The notes under the pieces: generated by a model
Database searches by the model: none
Told to the model about the DNA's origin: nothing
The model's input: the letters and a program-made list of their open reading frames with translations, nothing else
Assembly (NCBI GenBank): GCA_027485535.1
Contig: JAIXQV010000127.1
Coordinates: 1-12,664, forward strand
From: Oxalobacteraceae bacterium
Lineage (GTDB): Bacteria > Pseudomonadota > Gammaproteobacteria > Burkholderiales > Burkholderiaceae_D
Reading direction: 5' to 3'
Length of the DNA stretch: 12,664 bases
Position numbers and translations under genes: made by a program
Shown: positions 1-4,699 of the stretch, one piece after another
How positions within the stretch are numbered: position 1 is the stretch's first letter
How the letters are laid out: the number at the start of each line of letters is the position of its first letter

Positions 1-289
1 AAAGGCGGGCGGCGACGCGGCGGTCGGCCCAGATCAGTTTTTCTGCCAGCGGGGATAGTTGAGTACCGCGCCCACGACCGGTGGTCATCAAACTATTGCC
101 GAACAACTCTTCCGCATCGCGGGGCAAGCCCCATGCGGAGCGATAAGACAGGCCAACGGTTTGTGCCGCACGCGCAATCGAGCCTGTCTCGTCGATGGCG
201 CGCAGCAGCGACAGCAAAACCGCGGTGTCGAGCGGTTCGCCATTACCACGTGTGATTTCCCAATGCGGGTTGATTCGGACCTTGAACAT
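1..289 (-). CDS. ModE-like winged-helix transcriptional regulator, N-terminal part (cut by window edge)
   Basis: The gene reads from ATG at 289 off the left edge; about 96 residues are visible. The protein begins MFKVRINPHWEI and then carries a LysR/ModE-type winged helix: LLRAIDETGSIARAAQTVGL is the helix-turn-helix, followed by SYRSAW, and GRGRGTQLSPLAEKLI is the wing and last helix, closely resembling the N-terminal domain of the molybdate regulator ModE. Relatives with this start usually carry a C-terminal periplasmic-binding-protein-like sensor domain that binds an oxyanion such as molybdate or tungstate; that part is outside the window, so the ligand is unknown. An in-frame ATG at 301 is the alternative start; the ATG at 289 is preferred because GGTGGA lies just upstream. 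The gene diverges from the OFA transporter, and a palindrome (288-309) overlaps its start codon, suggesting autoregulation. Family is fairly sure; ligand and targets are inferred. Confidence 0.8.
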   Translation of the reverse strand, partial: MFKVRINPHWEITRGNGEPLDTAVLLSLLRAIDETGSIARAAQTVGLSYRSAWGLPRDAEELFGNSLMTTGRGRGTQLSPLAEKLIWADRRVAARL

Positions 290-309
290 TATGTCCACCA
301 TAGCATATT
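282..309 (+). promoter_or_regulatory. Possible promoter of the OFA transporter gene
   Basis: TTGAAC (282-287, 5 of 6 to the -35 consensus) and CATATT (304-309, 4 of 6 to the -10 consensus) are 16 bp apart and point towards the transporter. The -10 box is also the right arm of the palindrome at 288-309, so a bound regulator would cover it. The leader would be about 100 nt. Competing -10-like boxes lie at 316-321 (TAGAAT) and 364-369 (TATAAC), but neither has a -35 partner. Confidence 0.35.
288..309. promoter_or_regulatory. Putative operator, ATTATG-N10-CATATT (copy 1)
   Basis: This is an inverted repeat with arms ATTATG (288-293) and CATATT (304-309) separated by 10 bp; 5 of 6 arm positions are complementary. 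It overlaps the start codon of the ModE-like regulator (287-289) and the presumed transporter promoter. The same layout and the identical right arm recur twice upstream of fdsG (4096-4117, 4185-4206), which is the main reason to call it a binding site. The binding protein is not known; the divergent ModE-like regulator is the nearest candidate. Confidence 0.55.
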
Positions 310-417
310 GCAACGTAGAATGTACCCTGTCAGGATGGGCGCCGCCTTCGGCACCAAGCTCAATATAACAACTCGAAAGACCGACGTCGCCCACTGGGCG
401 GCCCCACAGGAGGAAAC

Positions 418-2079
418 ATGGCACTGCTCGATAAAGAGCGCACGATCGCCGGCGACGGCTTTAACCGATGGCTGGTTCCGCCAGCGGCGCTCGCCATTCA
501 TTTATGTATCGGGATGGCCTATGGCTTCTCGGTATTCTGGAAGCCACTCGGTAATGCATTGCTGGGTCCGGACGGTGCTCCGCTGGCGTCATGTGCTGCG
601 GGCGCGGTCACCTTTGGCGACAAATTGGCCGGTACCGGACGCGCGCTGTTTGCCACCGACTGTAACTGGACCCAATTCGATCTGGGCTGGATGTACACCC
701 TGTTCTTCGTAGTGCTGGGCTGCGCTGCTGCGGTATGGGGTGGCTGGCTCGAGCGCGCTGGTCCACGAAAGGCAGGCTTCGTCGCTGCGATCTGCTGGTG
801 CGGCGGTTTGCTGATTTCTGCCTTGGGTGTCTATCACCATCAGCTCTGGATGATGTGGCTGGGCTCTGGCGTGATTGGCGGCATTGGTCTTGGCCTTGGC
901 TATATCTCGCCGGTATCGACGCTGATTAAGTGGTTCCCGGATAGGCGCGGCATGGCGACCGGGATGGCGATTATGGGCTTTGGTGGTGGCGCCATGATTG
1001 GCTCACCACTTGCAACTCTGCTGATGGCCAAGTTCGCCACGCCCACCGATCCGGGTGTCTGGCAAACCTTTGTGACGCTGGCCGTTGTTTATTCGGTGTT
1101 TATGTTCTCTGGTGCATTTGGCTACCGCGTGCCGGCCACGGGTTGGAAGCCCGCCGGCTGGGAGCCACCACCACCTTCGCAGAACGCCATGATTGCGCAG
1201 AACCATGTGCATCTAAGAAACGCGCACAAAACACCGCAGTTCTGGCTGCTGTGGATTGTGCTGTGCATGAATGTGTCGGCAGGTATCGGCATTATTGGTG
1301 CGGCTTCGCCAATGCTGCAAGAGACCTTTGCGGGTGCGCTAGTCGGACAACCTGAACTCGGGTTTCTGGATCTGAAAGCGAATCCTGATCTGCTCAAAGC
1401 GGCGGTCGCGATTGGTGCTGGCTTCGTTGGCTTGATCTCACTGTTTAATATTTTCGGCCGCATCATTTGGGCATCGTCGTCGGATCATCTCGGACGCAAA
1501 CCGACGTACTTGATTTTCTTCGTTCTCGGCATTGCCCTTTACTTGATGGCGTCGGTCTCAGCCGGTTGGAAGTCGCTCGCGATTTTCGTGGCGTCTTTCT
1601 GCGTGATCGCGTCAATGTACGGCGGTGGCTTCGCGACAATTCCGGCCTACTTGGCGGATATGTTCGGTACGCAGTTCGTGGGCGCCATCCATGGTCGTCT
1701 GCTGACCGCTTGGTCAACCGCAGGTATTTTGGGCCCTGTGGTGGTGAACTACATGCACGACATCCGGCTCGAGCAAAAAGTGCCGTTCGATCAGATTTAC
1801 GGACCGATCTTCTATGTGCTGGCCGCGATGCTGGTGGTGGGTTTATTGGCCAACCTGATGGTGCGTCCGGTAGCCGATCGTTACTTCATGTCGGCGGAAG
1901 AACTCGCCCACGAGAAGCAACTGGCGCATGAGAAGTCAGTCAAAGACACGCTGCAAGGCGAAGGTCAGGCAACGCAGAGCAACCCGGCAATCGCTTGGGT
2001 GGCGTGGCTGGCAGTGGGTATACCGCTGGCCTACGGTATTTCTGTCACGCTGCAAAAGTCCGCCGTGCTATTCAAGTAA
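418..2079 (+). CDS. MFS transporter, OFA (oxalate/formate antiporter) family
   Basis: A 553-residue inner-membrane protein, probably an organic anion carrier (formate, oxalate or a related small acid). Twelve MFS helices are visible at roughly 18-42, 90-110, 118-138, 144-166, 180-204, 216-236, 274-298, 328-352, 362-382, 386-412, 428-446 and 462-482. MFS motif A appears as GWLERAGPRKAG (109-120) and again as SSDHLGRKPTY (354-364); KWFPDRRGMATG (171-182) is typical of OFA members. Two features exceed the classical size of about 420 residues: a long periplasmic loop between helices 1 and 2 (about 45-88) with two cysteines (C59, C82) that could form a disulfide, and a hydrophilic stretch followed by a likely 13th helix at 523-547. 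The start has a strong AGGAGG Shine-Dalgarno at 409-414. The gene stands alone, divergent from a ModE-like regulator and closed by a terminator. Family is sure; substrate is inferred, supported by the formate dehydrogenase operon 2 kb downstream. Confidence 0.88.
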   Translation: MALLDKERTIAGDGFNRWLVPPAALAIHLCIGMAYGFSVFWKPLGNALLGPDGAPLASCAAGAVTFGDKLAGTGRALFATDCNWTQFDLGWMYTLFFVVLGCAAAVWGGWLERAGPRKAGFVAAICWCGGLLISALGVYHHQLWMMWLGSGVIGGIGLGLGYISPVSTLIKWFPDRRGMATGMAIMGFGGGAMIGSPLATLLMAKFATPTDPGVWQTFVTLAVVYSVFMFSGAFGYRVPATGWKPAGWEPPPPSQNAMIAQNHVHLRNAHKTPQFWLLWIVLCMNVSAGIGIIGAASPMLQETFAGALVGQPELGFLDLKANPDLLKAAVAIGAGFVGLISLFNIFGRIIWASSSDHLGRKPTYLIFFVLGIALYLMASVSAGWKSLAIFVASFCVIASMYGGGFATIPAYLADMFGTQFVGAIHGRLLTAWSTAGILGPVVVNYMHDIRLEQKVPFDQIYGPIFYVLAAMLVVGLLANLMVRPVADRYFMSAEELAHEKQLAHEKSVKDTLQGEGQATQSNPAIAWVAWLAVGIPLAYGISVTLQKSAVLFK

Positions 2080-2098
2080 GTTTTCTTACTTCGCGTGA

Positions 2099-2130
2099 AA
2101 CGGCCACCTGGTGAGGTGGCCGTTTTTTTT
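2099..2130 (+). terminator. Intrinsic terminator after the OFA transporter
   Basis: A perfect 10-bp stem, AACGGCCACC (2099-2108) with GGTGGCCGTT (2115-2124), has a 6-nt loop and runs directly into eight Ts (2123-2130). It lies 19 bp after the transporter stop codon and should insulate apbC from it. Confidence 0.92.
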
Positions 2131-2269
2131 ACAGGTGTGTCAAGCCTTGAACAAAACGAGCATTGCGCAGCGATCTGTCCCCTAGCCAGGCGGGGCTCCC
2201 GAAGACAGTAATTGGTTTACCGAGAGCCGCCGCCCACAACGCCAGCGCCGTTTTGTTTTAGACTTGCGC

Positions 2270-2282
2270 CTCCTTAAAGGAG
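2270..2282 (+). promoter_or_regulatory. Small hairpin containing the apbC ribosome binding site
   Basis: The Shine-Dalgarno AGGAG (2278-2282), 5 nt before the apbC ATG, is preceded by its exact complement CTCCT (2270-2274) with a TAA loop. It fixes the start at 2288 and could mask the ribosome site in the mRNA. A 5-bp hairpin with a 3-nt loop is weak, so the regulatory role is a guess. The rest of the 2131-2287 intergenic region shows no convincing promoter. Confidence 0.45.
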
Positions 2283-2287
2283 ACGTC

Positions 2288-3376
2288 ATGAGCCTCACCC
2301 AAGAATCCATCCGCGACGCGCTATCGGGCGTGATTGACCCCAACACGGGGAAAGACTTCATTGCCAGTAAATCGGCAAAAAACATCCAGATCGATGGCGG
2401 CAAAGTGTCGCTCGATATCGAGCTCGGCTATCCCGCGAAAACACAGATCGATGCCATCAAGCAGTTGATTGATGCTGCCTTGCGCGCACTGCCCGGCGTG
2501 AACGAGGTGCATGTCAATGTGAGCGTGAAGGTCGTTGCACATGCGGTTCAGCGCGGCGTCAAGTTGATGAGCAATGTAAAAAACATCATCGCTGTCGCGA
2601 GCGGTAAGGGTGGGGTAGGCAAGTCCACCACCGCAGTGAACCTAGCGCTGGCGCTGGCCGCCGAGGGCGCCAAAGTTGGCCTGCTGGATGCCGATATCTA
2701 CGGTCCTTCGCAGCCGACCATGATGGGTGTTTCTGGTAAGCCAGAGAGCCATGATGGCAAGACCATGGAGCCGCTCGAGAACTATGGCGTGCAAGTGGCG
2801 TCGATCGGGTTCATGATCGACCCGGATCAGCCCATGGTATGGCGCGGACCGATCGTCACGCAGGCCTTGCAGCAACTTCTCGAGCAAACCAACTGGCGCG
2901 ACCTAGATTATTTGGTGGTGGATATGCCGCCCGGTACCGGTGATATTCAGCTGACGCTGTCGCAGAAGGTTCCGGTGACCGGCGCCGTGATTGTCACCAC
3001 GCCGCAAGACATTGCCCTTCTCGATGCGCGCAAGGGTCTGAAAATGTTTGAGAAAGTCGGTATCCCCATCCTTGGCGTCGTTGAAAACATGAGCGTGCAT
3101 GTCTGCAGCAACTGCGGACATACCGAGTCGATTTTTGGTCATGGCGGCGGCGAGAAAATGTGCGCCGACTTCGGGGTTGATTTCCTGGGCGCCTTGCCAT
3201 TGACGCTCAGCATCCGAGAACAAGCCGATGCCGGCCGACCCAGCGTGGTGGCCGACCCAACCGGGCCGATTGCGCAGTTGTACGGTCAGATCGCGCGCAA
3301 GATCGCGGTTAAGGTGGCGGAGAAGGCCAAAGATATGAGCCTGAAGTTTCCCAGCATCGTTATCAAGAACGATTAA
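2288..3376 (+). CDS. apbC: Iron-sulfur cluster carrier protein ApbC (Mrp/NBP35 family P-loop ATPase)
   Basis: A cytoplasmic ATPase that binds a [4Fe-4S] cluster and hands it to apo-proteins. Of its 362 residues, 5-80 form an MIP18/DUF59 domain, followed by a Mrp ATPase domain with a deviant Walker A GKGGVGKST (106-114), LLDADIYGPSQPTMMG (132-147) and the hydrolysis segment VVDMPPGTGD (210-219). The cluster-binding CxxC is C273/C276 in HVCSNCGHTE. Length and architecture match proteobacterial Mrp. The ATG at 2288 is chosen over an upstream in-frame start at 2264 because AGGAG sits 5 nt before it. The gene is followed without a visible terminator by a convergent toxin gene, and the two coding ends overlap by 14 bp (3363-3376). 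A role in maturing the Fe-S-rich formate dehydrogenase downstream is possible but rests on proximity only; apbC is a general housekeeping gene in related bacteria. Confidence 0.95.
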   Translation: MSLTQESIRDALSGVIDPNTGKDFIASKSAKNIQIDGGKVSLDIELGYPAKTQIDAIKQLIDAALRALPGVNEVHVNVSVKVVAHAVQRGVKLMSNVKNIIAVASGKGGVGKSTTAVNLALALAAEGAKVGLLDADIYGPSQPTMMGVSGKPESHDGKTMEPLENYGVQVASIGFMIDPDQPMVWRGPIVTQALQQLLEQTNWRDLDYLVVDMPPGTGDIQLTLSQKVPVTGAVIVTTPQDIALLDARKGLKMFEKVGIPILGVVENMSVHVCSNCGHTESIFGHGGGEKMCADFGVDFLGALPLTLSIREQADAGRPSVVADPTGPIAQLYGQIARKIAVKVAEKAKDMSLKFPSIVIKND

Positions 3377-3743
3377 CTGCGAACTCTCTAAGCCATGGGT
3401 CAAGATGCTGAATATCGAAAGTCCCTGATTCGAACATTTGCATCATCTCGCCATAAATTTGCATCGGTGGCCGTTGCAAACGCCAGCCGTTGATTCGTAG
3501 GAACGTATCGGCGGCGGCGAATGCGATGCGTTTATTGCCATCGACAAAAGGGTGGCTCATGGCAAGACTCTCCATTAATGCCGCCGCCTCCGCAACAATA
3601 TCTTCGTAGTAGCCGGTTCGCGGACGGAATAGCGCTGCTTCAAGAGCGCCAGGGTCGCGCACACCGGTGGCGCCGCCAAAACGCTGAATCAGCAACGAGT
3701 GCATTCCCAGCAGGTCGGCCGCCGTCAGGAAATCGCGTGCCAA
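3363..3743 (-). CDS. doc: Doc (death-on-curing) family toxin, Fic fold
   Basis: The toxin of a type II toxin-antitoxin pair, 126 residues, the usual Doc size. The Fic/Doc core motif HPFVDGNKR is at 64-72 (catalytic His64, Asp68, Asn70, Lys71, Arg72). The final GNKR, rather than the GNGR of AMP-transferring Fic enzymes, marks the Doc branch, whose studied member phosphorylates EF-Tu and stops translation. The N-terminal part, with GGATGVRDPGALEAAL, is typical of the family. The start appears to be TTG at 3743: the frame upstream is closed by the antitoxin stop TAA (3749-3747), one codon away, and the next ATG would remove 13 residues of the conserved N-terminus. There is no strong Shine-Dalgarno, so translation probably depends on coupling to the antitoxin. 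The C-terminus overlaps the apbC end by 14 bp on the opposite strand. The catalytic motif is intact, so the toxin is probably functional. Confidence 0.9.
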   Translation of the reverse strand: MARDFLTAADLLGMHSLLIQRFGGATGVRDPGALEAALFRPRTGYYEDIVAEAAALMESLAMSHPFVDGNKRIAFAAADTFLRINGWRLQRPPMQIYGEMMQMFESGTFDIQHLDPWLREFAVNRS

Positions 3744-3746
3744 TTT

Positions 3747-3977
3747 TTACTTCGCCAATTCGCTGTACAGGGAGTCGAATTCCGCGACGCTGGCGGCAAA
3801 TGCTGACACGACGTGTCGGCGTGGACGTTCCTTCTGCTGACGATCGATGTAGTCGCGTAGCGCCTCATCCAACACTGCTTGGAACTGACGCCCTTGGCTT
3901 TCAGCGATTTGCCTAAGCGCCGCGAGCACCTCTGGCGAAGCTTGGGAGGAGAATTTTTCTCGAATGGGCGTGGCCAT
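3747..3977 (-). CDS. Ribbon-helix-helix antitoxin partner of the Doc toxin
   Basis: A 76-residue protein directly upstream of the toxin, with 3 nt between stop and toxin start. Residues 8-45 read as a CopG/Arc-like ribbon-helix-helix: a short strand (EKFSSQAS), helix A (PEVLAALRQIAESQG), and helix B (QFQAVLDEALRDYIDR). The remaining 30 residues (KERPRRHVVSAFAASVAEFD onwards) would be the toxin-neutralising tail. The classical P1 Doc partner Phd has a different fold (YefM type), so this is the RHH-Doc arrangement seen in many proteobacterial genomes. AAGGA (3989-3985) lies 7 nt before the ATG. A triple GATNNATC palindrome overlaps its promoter, fitting the autorepression known for RHH antitoxins. 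Function is inferred from fold, size, gene order and operator. Confidence 0.85.
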   Translation of the reverse strand: MATPIREKFSSQASPEVLAALRQIAESQGRQFQAVLDEALRDYIDRQQKERPRRHVVSAFAASVAEFDSLYSELAK

Positions 3978-3991
3978 CAGCTAATCCTTCA

Positions 3992-4021
3992 AGATTTATC
4001 TTGATGGATCATGATAAATCA
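3992..4021. promoter_or_regulatory. Operator array: three abutting 10-bp GATNNATC palindromes
   Basis: Three consecutive 10-bp units (3992-4001, 4002-4011, 4012-4021), each an inverted repeat of the form GAT-NN-ATC, have spacers TT, GG and AA. Their outer bases also pair: A..T in the first unit, T..A in the other two. The centres are exactly 10 bp apart, one helical turn, so three dimers could bind on one face. Ribbon-helix-helix repressors are known to bind such tandem short sites cooperatively. The array covers the -10 box and start region of the toxin-antitoxin promoter. The sequence pattern is certain; binding by the antitoxin is inferred. Confidence 0.75.
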
Positions 4022-4040
4022 AGCCATTAGCACTTGTCAC
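4011..4040 (-). promoter_or_regulatory. Promoter of the toxin-antitoxin operon
   Basis: On the minus strand GTGACA (4040-4035, 5 of 6) and TATCAT (4016-4011, 5 of 6) are 18 bp apart. The start point would be near 4004, giving a leader of about 27 nt that keeps the AAGGA ribosome site. The -10 box lies in the third operator unit. A weaker alternative, TTGATT (4022-4017) with GATAAA (4000-3995), would start transcription inside the ribosome site. Confidence 0.55.
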
Positions 4041-4095
4041 CTTTGTGCCGGTTTGGCGATTGAAGTGAAGGTGCCGGTGGGACTTGCGCCACCTA

Positions 4096-4117
4096 AATAG
4101 GTTAAAAATCTCATATT
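4096..4117. promoter_or_regulatory. Putative operator, AATAGG-N10-CATATT (copy 2)
   Basis: The arms AATAGG (4096-4101) and CATATT (4112-4117) are separated by 10 bp; 5 of 6 arm positions pair. The layout is the same as at 288-309 and 4185-4206. The right arm overlaps the first two bases of the TTGACA -35 box of the presumed fds promoter, so binding there would interfere with, or contact, RNA polymerase. Confidence 0.5.
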
Positions 4118-4144
4118 GACATCCGGTGTCTCCGAGCGGAACAT
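4116..4144 (+). promoter_or_regulatory. Possible promoter of the fds operon
   Basis: A perfect -35 hexamer TTGACA (4116-4121) is followed after 17 bp by GAACAT (4139-4144), only 3 of 6 to the -10 consensus, suggesting a promoter that needs an activator. The start would be near 4151, leaving a leader of about 75 nt. The spacer region holds short inverted repeats (GCGGA-aca-TCCGC, 4136-4148). Confidence 0.4.
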
Positions 4145-4168
4145 CCGCGCATTCCCGGCTTTCGCGGG
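4145..4168. repeat. Degenerate REP-like or short hairpin sequence in the fds leader
   Basis: ATTCCCGGCTTTCGCGGG (4151-4168) resembles the dispersed GGATTCCCGC..GCGGGAATGAC hairpins of betaproteobacteria. The stem is CCCG (4154-4157) with CGGG (4165-4168), or alternatively CCGCG (4145-4149) with CGCGG (4163-4167). It could be a decayed repeat or a leader structure; support is weak. Confidence 0.3.
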
Positions 4169-4184
4169 CTGTAATTTCCACCGA

Positions 4185-4206
4185 AATATGTTTTTTGGCA
4201 CATATT
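4185..4206. promoter_or_regulatory. Putative operator, AATATG-N10-CATATT (copy 3)
   Basis: A perfect 6-bp inverted repeat, AATATG (4185-4190) and CATATT (4201-4206), with a 10-bp T-rich spacer, lies 20 bp before the fdsG start and just upstream of its Shine-Dalgarno. It has the same geometry as the sites at 288-309 and 4096-4117 and is the best-matched copy. If transcription starts near 4151, a bound protein here would act as a block. Confidence 0.6.
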
Positions 4207-4225
4207 AAAAACACCGGAGACCACG

Positions 4226-4699
4226 ATGCCAACGGCTTCGTATGACGCGTGTATCAACGCCACCTTGACCCAATTGGGCGCACCGGACGGCGCACTGCTT
4301 CCCATTCTTCATGCTATTCAGGCCGAATATGGTTATGTGCCCGCAGATGCGGTGCCTGAGATTGCTGAGCGGCTGAACCTGACGCGCGCCGAAGTGCATG
4401 GCGTTATCAGCTACTACCACCACTTTCGAACCACGCCGGCTGGCAAAGTTGTGCTGCAGATTTGTCAGGCCGAGGCTTGCCAATCGGTGGGCGCAGAGGC
4501 GCTAACTGAGCATGCCAAGCGAGCACTGGGTATTGATTTCCATGAGACCACGGCAGACGGTTCAGTCACCTTAGAGCCAGTGTATTGCCTAGGCCACTGC
4601 GCCTGTGGTCCTTCGATCATGATGGGCGAGAAACTGCACGCCCGCGTTGATCAAAAAAGTTTCGATCGAATTCTGGCACGCGCAAGGAGCGACGCATGA
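4226..4699 (+). CDS. fdsG: NAD-dependent formate dehydrogenase gamma subunit FdsG
   Basis: The NuoE-like subunit of the soluble molybdenum formate dehydrogenase. It carries one [2Fe-2S] cluster and sits next to the FMN-containing beta subunit in the cytoplasm. The 157-residue protein has an N-terminal helical part (HAIQAEYGYVPADAVPEIAE, 29-48) and a thioredoxin-like ferredoxin domain. The cluster ligands follow the NuoE pattern: C80 and C85 (CQAEAC), C121 and C125 (CLGHC). Length matches FdsG of other betaproteobacteria. GGAG (4216-4219) lies 6 nt before the ATG. It is the first gene of the operon, and its stop overlaps the fdsB start as ATGA (4696-4699). Two copies of a palindromic motif and a TTGACA box lie upstream. 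In studied relatives a LysR-type fdsR diverges from fdsG; here a toxin-antitoxin pair occupies that position. Confidence 0.96.
   Translation: MPTASYDACINATLTQLGAPDGALLPILHAIQAEYGYVPADAVPEIAERLNLTRAEVHGVISYYHHFRTTPAGKVVLQICQAEACQSVGAEALTEHAKRALGIDFHETTADGSVTLEPVYCLGHCACGPSIMMGEKLHARVDQKSFDRILARARSDA

Noticed and set aside
288..309. Classical ModE box (TATATA-type) near the regulator
   Set aside because: The arms are ATTATG/CATATT with a 10-bp spacer and do not fit the E. coli ModE consensus, so the regulator's own site must differ if it binds here.
2264..2287. Upstream in-frame start for apbC
   Set aside because: The 8 extra residues have no Shine-Dalgarno before them, whereas AGGAG sits 5 nt before the ATG at 2288.
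3521..3916. Plus-strand open frame opposite the toxin-antitoxin genes
   Set aside because: Its composition is that of a shadow frame, without a recognisable motif; the minus strand encodes two well-formed proteins there.
4195..4211. Possible sigma-54 promoter (TTGGCAC upstream of fdsG)
   Set aside because: The -24-like GG is present but no GC lies at the -12 position; the sequence that follows is ATATTAAAAA.
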